This document shows positions 15,954 through 23,860 of a stretch of DNA of 64,000 bases, one piece after another. Under the pieces are notes generated by a model. That model worked only from the letters and a program-made list of their open reading frames with translations. It searched no databases and had not been told where the DNA came from. The stretch comes from Chitinophagales bacterium (GTDB lineage Bacteria; Bacteroidota; Bacteroidia; Chitinophagales; JADJOU01), in assembly GCA_016787225.1 (NCBI GenBank), contig JAEUUY010000026.1, forward strand, positions 1 through 64,000. Reading direction: 5' to 3'. Within the stretch, counting starts at the first letter, position 1; each line of letters opens with the position of its first letter. The position numbers and the translations under genes were made by a program.

Positions 15954-18608
15954 ATGTATAATTTTCTACATGTAATAAAACTGAAACGCATACTATCCGT
16001 GAGGTTCTGCGCAATTATTTTATTTATAATCTCTAATTATATTCTGCAAGCTCAATCACTATCGATGAGACTAAAGTTTGAGCAACATGTAGGAGAATAT
16101 CCATTGATCATAGAGGCAGAGCCTGGTCATTTGAATCAATATTTAGAACGAAATAAACAAATTAAAATCGGCACATCTATAGGCAACTATTTTACCATAT
16201 ACGTACCGAAAGAAAATATCCATGACTTATACAAACAAACCTGGATAAGACGAATAGAAGACGGATTGATTGAAATGAGACCCTTGTTGGATTCTGCCAG
16301 AATTCTCAATAACATAGATTCCGTGCACTCTGGAATAGCGCCACTGACTGCAAATTACAAAGGTAGAAATGTTTTGGTAGGGATTATAGATTTCGGATTG
16401 GAGTGGAGGCATTTAGATTTTAAAAACGCCCCCAATGATAGCAGAATATTGGCTCTCTGGGATCAGAATAAAGATAGCATACCTCCTGTAGGATACAGCT
16501 ATGGTCATCTGTGGACTAAAAATGCTATAGACTCAGGCTATTGCAGACATGTAGCTAATATCTCTACGAGTCATGGAACGAATGTAACTGGTATAGCTGT
16601 AGGCAATGGAAATTCTTACTCTCCCAATAGAGGAACTGCTCCTGAAGCAAAAATAGCCTTTGTATCCTTAAAAAATAATTCTGCGTGGTTAAGCAACATG
16701 ATAGATGGTGTACATTATATCCTTAAACTTGCAGATAGCCTCAATTTACCTGCTGTAATTAATCTCAGTGTAGGAACATACGATGGTTCTCACGATGGTA
16801 GAGATGCCAGCACGCGAATGCTAGAAGCTACGCTCAATAAAAAAGGAAGAGCCATTATAGCTGCCTCTGGCAATGCAGGTCACATGAATCAGCATATACG
16901 TTTCACACCTAACAATGATACCAGCTTTTCTGATTTCACTTATTCTTCGGGCTTTCTAGGAACTTATTTTAATTTCTGGGCGGATACGTCAGATGTTCGA
17001 AATTTAATCATTGGAATTCAAGCAGACTCTAATCCTACTTTACTACCTTTATCTCAATCTTATTTTTTCCCATTTAAATCGAGATTCCTTGATTCATTAA
17101 TCAAGTATGGCTATTACGAAGACTCCATGGTAGTTAAAAATATTATTGATAGCCCAATGGGTACAGCAATATTTTATGTCTTAAAACAAGAAAATACTGT
17201 CAATTTTCAATGCTATATCAAACCTAAAAAAACTACCTATCTATGGAGATTCTCCGCTGCTGGTCAGGGAAAATTAGATATGTGGGTACACCCATCCTTA
17301 CAAACAACATCAGCCTTGTATACCAGTCCGTTGCCAACTCCTGCAGTTAATCCTGCTATTGTGCGATACAAACTATCAGATCAGGCATGTTCTATTGTAT
17401 CTGGATTTCAATGTTCGGATAAGATTATAACCGTAGGAAATTATGTCAATAAACATGGAATTATCGATATCGATACCATATATAGAGCATATGGTGGCAA
17501 GCAAAATGAAATAGCCAGTAACTCGAGTAAAGGACCTACACGCGATGATCGCATCAAGCCAGATATCGTAGCCACAGGAGCTGGAACTCTCACTACTATA
17601 GACTCTATCACGGGTGCATCTTATGCAGGGAATGTTTCACTTCGAAGACGATTAGGGATTACAGGAAAATATGTCATAGCCGGAGGAACATCAATGTCTT
17701 CTCCCGTTGTAACAGGAACTCTAGCCTTACTTTTAGAAAAAAAATCAGATTATTGGTCCAGTCAGTTACTCTATCTGCTGAAAAAGACAGCTAAAAAAGA
17801 CAGTTTTACAACACCAATAGCGAATAGCACCTATGGCTATGGCAAAGTCGACGCCTTTCGACTATTGAGCTATCAACCAACCTATGGCTGCAAAGATACT
17901 GGAAGCATTAACTATAGTGTATCTAGTGATTTTGAGGATAGCAGTTTTTGTGTTAAAAAAGTCTATGGATGCACGGACACGGGAAGCATCAACTATAACC
18001 CTTTGGCGAATGTTGATAATGGTTCTTGTATCAAAAAAGTTTATGGATGTACCGACACGGGAAGCATCAACTATAACCCTTTGGCGAATGTCGATAATGG
18101 TTCTTGTATCAAAAAAGTTTATGGATGCACGGACACGGGAAGCATCAACTATAACCCTTTGGCGAATGTTGATAATGGTTCTTGTATCAAAAAAGTTTAT
18201 GGATGTACCGACACGGGAAGTATCAACTATAACCCTTTGGCTAATGTCGATAATGATTCTTGTATCAAAAAAGTTTATGGATGCACAAATCCTAAGGCTA
18301 TAAATTATAATCCCAAAGCAAATGTAAATGATGGCTCATGCGCATTTCCGCCATCATCTATAGTCAACTATGAATCAAATAAACTTGTCATTTATCCTAA
18401 TCCAACAGATGATAAGATATATTTCCATATTCCATCAAACATCAAAAGCCTAGATGTTTCCTTATTTAATGTATATGGAATCAAAATTAGAGATATCAAT
18501 GTGGTTCACCAGAAGGTTGTTTCCTTAGAAAATTTAGCCAAAGGGGTGTATTATTTAGTGGTCTATACAGATGGAACTATGGAGAAATATAGAATTCTAT
18601 TGAAATAA
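15954..18608 (+). CDS. Secreted S8 (subtilisin-like) protease with Cys-rich tandem repeats and T9SS type A sorting domain
   Basis: An 884-residue exported serine protease, numbered from ATG 15954, which precedes a signal peptide ending near ILQAQ. The catalytic triad is visible: Asp146 in VGIIDFGLEWRHLDF, His207 in STSHGTNVTG and Ser580 in GGTSMSSPVVTG. The protease domain carries a long insert between His and Ser, as in other Bacteroidota members. Residues about 645-800 are six 26-residue repeats (YGCTDTGSINYNP...NGSC), each with two Cys that probably pair. The last 75 residues (VIYPNPTDDKIYF to EKYRILLK) are a Por/T9SS type A C-terminal sorting domain, so the protein is sent across the outer membrane and released or attached to the surface. 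Confidence 0.92.
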   Translation: MYNFLHVIKLKRILSVRFCAIILFIISNYILQAQSLSMRLKFEQHVGEYPLIIEAEPGHLNQYLERNKQIKIGTSIGNYFTIYVPKENIHDLYKQTWIRRIEDGLIEMRPLLDSARILNNIDSVHSGIAPLTANYKGRNVLVGIIDFGLEWRHLDFKNAPNDSRILALWDQNKDSIPPVGYSYGHLWTKNAIDSGYCRHVANISTSHGTNVTGIAVGNGNSYSPNRGTAPEAKIAFVSLKNNSAWLSNMIDGVHYILKLADSLNLPAVINLSVGTYDGSHDGRDASTRMLEATLNKKGRAIIAASGNAGHMNQHIRFTPNNDTSFSDFTYSSGFLGTYFNFWADTSDVRNLIIGIQADSNPTLLPLSQSYFFPFKSRFLDSLIKYGYYEDSMVVKNIIDSPMGTAIFYVLKQENTVNFQCYIKPKKTTYLWRFSAAGQGKLDMWVHPSLQTTSALYTSPLPTPAVNPAIVRYKLSDQACSIVSGFQCSDKIITVGNYVNKHGIIDIDTIYRAYGGKQNEIASNSSKGPTRDDRIKPDIVATGAGTLTTIDSITGASYAGNVSLRRRLGITGKYVIAGGTSMSSPVVTGTLALLLEKKSDYWSSQLLYLLKKTAKKDSFTTPIANSTYGYGKVDAFRLLSYQPTYGCKDTGSINYSVSSDFEDSSFCVKKVYGCTDTGSINYNPLANVDNGSCIKKVYGCTDTGSINYNPLANVDNGSCIKKVYGCTDTGSINYNPLANVDNGSCIKKVYGCTDTGSINYNPLANVDNDSCIKKVYGCTNPKAINYNPKANVNDGSCAFPPSSIVNYESNKLVIYPNPTDDKIYFHIPSNIKSLDVSLFNVYGIKIRDINVVHQKVVSLENLAKGVYYLVVYTDGTMEKYRILLK
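17961..18272 (+). repeat. Four near-identical 78-bp intragenic repeats in A-B-A-B order
   Basis: Four units of 78 bp start at 17961, 18039, 18117 and 18195. Units 1 and 3 share GGATGCACGGACACG and GTTGATAAT; units 2 and 4 share GGATGTACCGACACG and GTCGATAAT. The pattern shows duplication of a two-unit, 156-bp block. Degenerate units flank the array on both sides (17883-17960 and 18273-18345). The period is a multiple of three, so copy number can change without breaking the protease frame. Confidence 0.9.
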
Positions 18609-18613
18609 TATCT

Positions 18614-18621
18614 TAAATTTG
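18614..18621 (+). promoter_or_regulatory. -7 box upstream of the pyrR operon
   Basis: TAAATTTG followed by C lies 15 bases before the ATG at 18637, between the protease stop and the first gene of the pyrR-pyrB cluster. Confidence 0.5.
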
Positions 18622-18636
18622 CTAAAAATTTAAAAC

Positions 18637-19071
18637 ATGATATTAAAAAGTATTCACGGATTGGTGGCTTATTTTTTTCTAATAACAACTATTGCTTTTG
18701 TTATAGTATCACTAATCGGGTTTTTTCAAAAATCAGAATTTAAGAAACTTAATATGACCTTAGGGCGTCTTTCTTTCATAACTAGTCACTTTCAGTTGCT
18801 ATTAGGCTTTGGTGTATGGTTTCAAATGGGTTATCTCACAATGATGAGTGAAAATATGAAGGGCGTTATGAGCGAGAAAGCTCTGCGAATGCTTGCGGTG
18901 GAGCATCCAGCTACTAATATATTAGCCATAGCTTTGCTTACTATTGGCTTTATTTCCATCAAAAAATCAACTTTAGACCAAACCAAACATATCAAAGGAA
19001 TATTGTATTTCGGCATTGCCTTGATACTTATCCTATCCAGAATACCATATAAAACATGGTTAAATCTATAA
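18637..19071 (+). CDS. Four-helix membrane protein of unknown function
   Basis: A 144-residue integral membrane protein with four hydrophobic helices (about residues 8-29, 44-65, 90-108 and 119-138). Histidines sit at helix 1 (His7), helix 2 (His51) and before helix 3 (His90-Pro). That spacing resembles small cytochrome b-like proteins annotated in Bacteroidota, but haem binding cannot be proven. The 3' end overlaps pyrR by 16 bases, so it is probably in one operon with pyrR-pyrB, although no pyrimidine link is known for it. Confidence 0.7.
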   Translation: MILKSIHGLVAYFFLITTIAFVIVSLIGFFQKSEFKKLNMTLGRLSFITSHFQLLLGFGVWFQMGYLTMMSENMKGVMSEKALRMLAVEHPATNILAIALLTIGFISIKKSTLDQTKHIKGILYFGIALILILSRIPYKTWLNL

Positions 19072-19613
19072 ACGAAGTCAATAAAATCATTTTAGACGCG
19101 CAGCAGCTTGACTTTATACTGCATCGTCTAACTCATCAATTGATAGAGGTTCATGGAGATTTTAATGATTCTATGCTACTAGGTGTGCAACCTAGAGGTA
19201 TAATTTTGTGCGACCTTATTCACCAATTGATAGAGCAAAAATTAAAAAAGAAAGTACACAAGGGATACATCGATATTTCTATGCACAGAGATGATATTCA
19301 TATTCAAGGTACGAGTTTGACCATGGCAAAAACCGAAATTCCCTGTTCATTAGATAAAAAAAATATAATACTCATAGATGATGTGCTTTATACTGGTCGA
19401 ACAATACGTGCTGCGCTAGATACGCTGATGGATTATGGAAGACCGAGGGATATAGAATTGCTCGTACTAATAGATCGCAGACTGCATAGGCATGTACCTA
19501 TTCAGGCTAAATACATAGGGCGAACTATAGACTCTATAGAAGAGGAAAAAGTCAGAGTTTTATTAGAAAAAGATTCAAAAAAAAATAGAGTGGAAATACT
19601 CACTCAGAAATAG
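19056..19613 (+). CDS. pyrR: Bifunctional pyrimidine regulator / uracil phosphoribosyltransferase PyrR
   Basis: A 185-residue PRTase-fold protein. In Gram-positives PyrR binds pyr mRNA in response to UMP and also converts uracil and PRPP to UMP. The PRPP loop is IILIDDVLYTGRTIRAALD (about residues 103-121), and the DSMLLGVQPRGIILC segment near residues 38-52 is typical. The gene overlaps the preceding membrane gene and lies 2 bases before pyrB. I see no convincing anti-antiterminator hairpin upstream of the operon, so the RNA-binding regulatory role is not supported by the local sequence. Confidence 0.92.
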   Translation: MVKSINEVNKIILDAQQLDFILHRLTHQLIEVHGDFNDSMLLGVQPRGIILCDLIHQLIEQKLKKKVHKGYIDISMHRDDIHIQGTSLTMAKTEIPCSLDKKNIILIDDVLYTGRTIRAALDTLMDYGRPRDIELLVLIDRRLHRHVPIQAKYIGRTIDSIEEEKVRVLLEKDSKKNRVEILTQK

Positions 19614-19615
19614 AT

Positions 19616-20545
19616 ATGTTTAAACACAAGCATTTACTAGGAATAGAACCACTTCATAAAGATGAAATCGTTCAAATTTTGGATCAAGCACAGCAATTCA
19701 AAGACATCATCAATCGACCTGTGAAAAAAGTGCCGACATTGCGCGATTTCACTATAGCTAATTTATTCTTTGAAAATTCAACGCGCACAAAGCTCTCATT
19801 TGAACTAGCGCAGAAGCGACTTTCCGCAGACGTTCTTAATTTTTCGTCTTCTAATTCTTCGGTGAAAAAAGGGGAAACACTGCTCGATACGGTCAATAAT
19901 ATATTGGCTATGAAGGTAGATATGGTCGTCATTAGACACAGTAGCCCAGGTGTTCCTATTTTCCTCTCCAAACATATCGATGCCCATATCGTCAATGCAG
20001 GGGATGGAACGCATGAGCACCCAACGCAGGCATTGCTTGATGCCTTTTCTATTCGCGAAAAACATAGTGGATTCAAAGGACTCAATGTGGCTATTATCGG
20101 TGATATCATGCACTCTAGAGTCGCTCTATCCAATATATTCTGTCTCAAAAAACTAGGAGCGAATGTGAAGCTCTGCGGTCCACCTACCTTGATACCAAAA
20201 TATGTCGAAGAGCTGGGGGTCACCGTGAGTCACAATATAGAAGAAACGCTTGCTTGGTGCGATGTAGCCAATGTACTTCGCATACAAATGGAGCGTGCAG
20301 ACGATGCTTATTTCCCATCGACCAGTGAATATGCACAATTCTATGGAGTCAATATGGAGCGCCTTGATAAACTATCAAAAAACATAACGATACTGCATCC
20401 AGGTCCTATTAATCGAGGCGTCGAAATTACAACGGATGTAGCTGATTCTGCTCATTCCGTCATTCTCGATCAGGTAGAAAATGGCGTCGCCGTGCGAATG
20501 GCAGTAACCTATTTGCTTTTTTCGCAGAGAATGCAGAGAAGTTAA
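19616..20545 (+). CDS. pyrB: Aspartate carbamoyltransferase catalytic subunit
   Basis: A 309-residue enzyme that joins carbamoyl phosphate and aspartate in the second step of de novo pyrimidine synthesis. The carbamoyl-phosphate loop is FFENSTRTKLSFELAQKRL (about 50-68), the 80s-type loop is SSVKKGETLLDT, and the phosphate/aspartate contacts include GDGTHEHPTQALLDAF. The C-terminal HPGPINRGVE motif is also typical. It follows pyrR by 2 bases. No pyrI regulatory subunit gene follows, so a trimeric unregulated enzyme is likely. It converges on the dpnA-like pseudogene, with 9 bases between the ends. Confidence 0.97.
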   Translation: MFKHKHLLGIEPLHKDEIVQILDQAQQFKDIINRPVKKVPTLRDFTIANLFFENSTRTKLSFELAQKRLSADVLNFSSSNSSVKKGETLLDTVNNILAMKVDMVVIRHSSPGVPIFLSKHIDAHIVNAGDGTHEHPTQALLDAFSIREKHSGFKGLNVAIIGDIMHSRVALSNIFCLKKLGANVKLCGPPTLIPKYVEELGVTVSHNIEETLAWCDVANVLRIQMERADDAYFPSTSEYAQFYGVNMERLDKLSKNITILHPGPINRGVEITTDVADSAHSVILDQVENGVAVRMAVTYLLFSQRMQRS

Positions 20546-20554
20546 GTTAGAGAA

Positions 20555-21750
20555 TTAATCCTTCTTAGATTTTAAAATACGATCCAAAGTAGTCAAAGAA
20601 GGTAGGTATTGTCTAAATAAATTCATATTGTAAGAATCGCCCTCATCATAAAGGTTCTGTGCATTCATTTCAAAACAAAACGCAGGCTCCAATGTAAAAT
20701 TTTGATCCAATTTTATCTCATAATAGAGGTGTCGTTTAGAACTACTAATGCTTTCTTCATGTTTCATTAACTTAATAGATTGAATCTTACCATTGAGACC
20801 TGTCAACCTATAGGGCTTGCTCCTACCACCAGAATATAGAACAACGAGAGAACCATCTTCGATACCAATAGGAAAATCTTTGATAGCTAATTTATTATCA
20901 ATAGCATCAAATCTAAATGTATCTTGTTCTAATTTAGACTTTAGACTAGATGATTTGCAAAATCCGAGAACAACTTTAATCTTTTTATCATCCACTTCAC
21001 CTTCTATATGTTTTGCAAAATCTAAACTCGAATTTAATTTTGAAATTTTCTTAATGTAATTTAATCTAGTAGCTTCAACTTCGATTTCACTTTTTCTATT
21101 TTTACTTATTTCAAGAAAATCGATTTCTTTATCTATTCCTAAGAATCTTCTATTGCAAAGATTAGCAGAAATGCCGGTAGTACTGCTGCCTGTAAAAGGG
21201 TCTAGTATCCATGCTCGCGGTTTGGTCGATGCTAAAATCAATCTAGTCAATACCGACAATGGCTTCTGTGTCGGATGCTTACCGCAGGATTTTTCCCACG
21301 GAGATATGGCTGGAAGAGTCCAAACATCTTTCATCTGTTTGTCTCCATTGAGCTTTTTCATCAACTCATAGTTATAATAATGCGGGATTTTTTCAGATTT
21401 TCTAGCCCAGATTATTTGCTCAGTAGAATAAGTAAAATAACGACAAGAAAAATTAGGCGGAGGATTGGTTTTTTCCCAAGTGATGACATTTAGTATTTTA
21501 AAACCTAGCTCTGTCAATATCTGCCCGACTGAAAAAATATTATGCATCGTGCCACTTATCCATATCGTAGCATCTTCTTTCATTTTGTCACGCACCAAAG
21601 AAAGCTACTTTCCATAGAACTGATTAATGTATTCAAAACCGTGATATTTGTCCCAATTACCCTTGTTTACGCCAACAATTTGTCCGTTATAATTGATAGT
21701 CCGTTGTTTGATAAAAAATAGGGTGGGTCAGCAAAAACCATATCAATCAA
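20555..21750 (-). pseudogene. dpnA: DpnA-like GATC adenine methyltransferase, disrupted
   Basis: The intact part (ORF from 21598) contains SCRYFTYSTEQIIWARK, HYYNYELMKKLN, KQMKDVWTLP, GKHPTQKP and the SAM-binding ILDPFTGSSTTG. That is the order in DpnA, the second methylase of the pneumococcal DpnII system. The DPPY motif is encoded upstream as VFADPPYFLSNNG (from about 21741) but is cut off by a one-base frameshift near 21686-21697. The restored frame (VGVNKGNWDKYHGF) then meets TAG at 21605-21607 where a conserved Trp codon TGG is expected. About 30 N-terminal residues are missing altogether, the frame being fused to the end of dpnD. A C-terminal extension of about 170 residues lies beyond the methylase core. 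The protein is most likely inactive. Confidence 0.88.
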
Positions 21751-22057
21751 TTAATGATTTCAATCGTTCTAGATTTTCGAAAATATGGTTTTGGGGTTGA
21801 TTTGACTCTTCAAAATGCTTTTGCTCATCTGAATACAGATAATTAATAACTTCTTTCGTTAGTGAGTTTATCTCATCTGACTTACTTTGGCTGTTTATAT
21901 CGGTAAAATTTACTTCAGCAAAGTCATTGTAGTCTAATACTATTTCTGCTTTTTCATATTGCTCATTTACCTTTGATAAAGCTTCTTGAATGTTCTCAGC
22001 CTGAATTTCTACCACACGAGCAAGTAACTCTTGAATTTCAATTTTAAATGTTTCCAT
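21743..22057 (-). CDS. dpnD: DpnD/PcfM-like protein
   Basis: A 104-residue acidic protein starting at METFKIEIQELLARVVEIQA. The earlier in-frame ATG at 22111 is deep inside dpnC and less likely. The first about 50 residues, with RVVEIQAENIQEALSKV and EIVLDYNDFAEVNF, match the small DpnD-PcfM domain as I recall it. In pneumococcus dpnD follows dpnC in the DpnI cassette, and its function is unknown. The start overlaps the dpnC stop by 14 bases. The frame ends at TGA 21743, exactly where the residual dpnA reading begins, so its 3' end marks a recombination junction. Confidence 0.8.
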   Translation of the reverse strand: METFKIEIQELLARVVEIQAENIQEALSKVNEQYEKAEIVLDYNDFAEVNFTDINSQSKSDEINSLTKEVINYLYSDEQKHFEESNQPQNHIFENLERLKSLID

Positions 22058-22823
22058 ATTTAATTTTTTTGTATTTACCTCGACCAACAAATTCAATAAT
22101 CCCTTTATCACGGAGTATTTGAAGTTGTTGTCTGATTTTGTCTTTAATGAAATTGTTATTAGGATATTTCAATTTGAGTTTATTCTCACAATTATAGACT
22201 TCTTCAAGATTGAAAACATCAGTTTTTATTTCATCAACACACTTCATAATATCTAAAATCCAACCCTTTGCATCACTTGATTTCTGCCTAAGAAACAAAG
22301 TTTTATTAAAAAATTTATTTACCACTTCACGGTCAATAATCTCTGAGTTTTTTACCAAATAAATTTTGCCTGACTCAGCCACTTTGGATATGTCAATATT
22401 GCACCCTATCCATCCTGCTCTCCTTGCCGTTAGAGCTAATGGTGATCTTTTAATGATAATTTCTTCTGTAAAGAATTGTTTAGGAATAATCAAAAAGTCG
22501 TTAACACTCCAATTCTTTGAATATGTTAGAAAGAAAAAATTTGGATTGTTTTCAGAGTTTATTCTTTCAATCATTGTTGAATAAGCTCCGTCCGTAATTG
22601 TATTCGTGAGTTCCCCACCCTTACTTTTTAATTCAAATTCTTCTAAACATTTTTTGCAATAAAAGTCAGCAACAGGTCTATTGTTTTCAAATTCATTTAA
22701 TGGTAAATCTCCGCAACTAGGACAATATGAATTGTTTAGAACCCAATTTTCTGTGAGAATTCTCGCTATTTGAGAATTACTTTGATAACCTTCTGCAAGT
22801 TTTAAGTTAAACAATAGATTCAT
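22044..22823 (-). CDS. dpnC: DpnI-like methyl-directed restriction endonuclease
   Basis: A 259-residue protein that closely follows DpnI along its whole length. DpnI cleaves GATC only when the adenine is N6-methylated. The PD-(D/E)xK catalytic residues are Asp53, Glu64 and Lys66 (PVADFYCKKCLEEFELKSK), at the same numbers as in DpnI. The zinc site is Cys34, Cys37, Cys56 and Cys59. The C-terminal winged-helix region carries IRQQLQILRDKGIIEF and GRGKYKK, nearly identical to DpnI. No lesion is seen. It starts 2 bases after the dpnM stop and overlaps dpnD by 14 bases. Its activity would be lethal beside a working GATC methylase. Confidence 0.94.
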   Translation of the reverse strand: MNLLFNLKLAEGYQSNSQIARILTENWVLNNSYCPSCGDLPLNEFENNRPVADFYCKKCLEEFELKSKGGELTNTITDGAYSTMIERINSENNPNFFFLTYSKNWSVNDFLIIPKQFFTEEIIIKRSPLALTARRAGWIGCNIDISKVAESGKIYLVKNSEIIDREVVNKFFNKTLFLRQKSSDAKGWILDIMKCVDEIKTDVFNLEEVYNCENKLKLKYPNNNFIKDKIRQQLQILRDKGIIEFVGRGKYKKIKYGNI

Positions 22824-22825
22824 TC

Positions 22826-23779
22826 TTAGCAGAAAGTTGCGTTAGGGATAGAAGTGGAAAGTCCGCAGCGAAGCGAGGACTTGCAACGGATAGCCCGACC
22901 CGATAGGGGAACGCCCAAATAATTTTTTTCAGGATTTGCATTTATACTTCGTTTAGCTTCAACCCTTTCAATTTTAAAATCTGCATTTAATTCGTTAAAA
23001 AAATTGTCATTCTCATCTTTGCCCATAAAGTATAAATTACTCAATATCCAATGATGGCCCAATATATCCAGATTATTACAAAAATTTCTCAATCGCTCCT
23101 GTTCCGCATCGTCAAATACTTCCTGTGCATAGGTATTAAAACTAGAAGTCTGGCTGAGTGGCTTGTAAGGTGGGTCTAGGTAAAAAAGACTTGGCTTGTC
23201 TATTCCCGAGAGTGTATCCTCAAAATCACCACAGCGCATTACTACCTTTTTCAGTGCTTCGTGTACAGCTAATATATTTTCTTTTTGGCATATAGTAGGC
23301 AAGGTATATCTACCTATAGGTACATTATATTTGTTTTTCCTATTGACACGATAGAGTCCATTGAAGCAGGTTTTATTTAGAAAAATAAATAAGGCTGCCT
23401 GATGTATATTATCTGATTTTCTGCTATTAAAAATAGTTCTTTTCTCAGCATAATATTCACGGCGTCTCTCTTCAAGCTTATCAACTGCATGAAATTCTTC
23501 TTGCCATTCATTGAGAAGCGAAATAAGTTGTATTGGTTGGCTAGCAATAATCTGATAACAATTTACGAGGTCAGCATTGATATCATTGATGATGGCATGT
23601 TCTATTTTTGGAAATTCATTCAATACCCAAAACAACACAGCACCACTGCCTACGAAGGGTTCTACATAAGTGGATTTTTCCGAATAGAATCTTTTGGGTA
23701 TTCTTTTAGAAATCTCTGCGAGAAGTTGTGTTTTACCCCCTGCCCATTTTAGAAAGGGTTTGGCTACAATATTTGACAT
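22826..23779 (-). CDS. dpnM: Dam/DpnM-like GATC adenine methyltransferase with replaced C-terminus
   Basis: A 317-residue class alpha m6A methylase of the Dam/DpnM group. Visible motifs are FLKWAGGKTQLL (9-20), VEPFVGSGAVLF (39-50), the target-region segment NGLYRVNRKNKYNVPIGRY (140-158), the catalytic DPPY at 202-205 and AKRSINANPEK (275-285). Family members then end with a Gly-x-(I/V)-x-E-(L/I)-L-I strand. Here residues from about 286 (NYLGVPLSGRAIRC...) are encoded by an unrelated palindromic repeat, so the last strand is lost and about 32 foreign residues are added. Activity is doubtful but not excluded. A TATATTTG -7 box is 17 bases upstream of the start. Confidence 0.88.
   Translation of the reverse strand: MSNIVAKPFLKWAGGKTQLLAEISKRIPKRFYSEKSTYVEPFVGSGAVLFWVLNEFPKIEHAIINDINADLVNCYQIIASQPIQLISLLNEWQEEFHAVDKLEERRREYYAEKRTIFNSRKSDNIHQAALFIFLNKTCFNGLYRVNRKNKYNVPIGRYTLPTICQKENILAVHEALKKVVMRCGDFEDTLSGIDKPSLFYLDPPYKPLSQTSSFNTYAQEVFDDAEQERLRNFCNNLDILGHHWILSNLYFMGKDENDNFFNELNADFKIERVEAKRSINANPEKNYLGVPLSGRAIRCKSSLRCGLSTSIPNATFC
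22839..22917. repeat. Interspersed palindromic repeat inserted at the dpnM 3' end
   Basis: On the minus strand the element runs from GGGCGTTCCCC through CGGGTCGGGCTATCCG and a hairpin with arms AAGTCC and GGACTT to TCTATCCCTAACGC. The GCGTT and AACGC ends form an inverted pair. It resembles a GGGCGTT...CCCTAACGC repeat that I recall as common between genes in Bacteroidota. It supplies the alien C-terminus of the methylase and stops about 16 bases before the dpnC start. Confidence 0.6.
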
Positions 23780-23795
23780 ATAACTATTATAGAGA

Positions 23796-23803
23796 CAAAT
23801 ATA
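23796..23803 (-). promoter_or_regulatory. -7 box upstream of the dpn-like operon
   Basis: The minus strand reads TATATTTG, 17 bases before the dpnM start. As no other good box is seen before dpnC, it may drive the whole operon including the DpnI-like nuclease. Confidence 0.5.
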
Positions 23804-23860
23804 ACCAAAGTTTCATTGGAATTTAGCTTGATTATCCACAAAATTCATATAAAGTTTTGG

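Noticed and set aside
15829-16014. N-terminal extension of the acetyltransferase to ATG 16014
   Set aside because: It would overlap the divergent protease gene and add a segment not seen in GNAT proteins, and the -7 box lies inside it.
17884-18303. A second long frame across the Cys-repeat region of the protease gene
   Set aside because: It is a shadow frame kept open by the in-frame 78-bp repeats. The protease frame has the triad, repeats and sorting domain.
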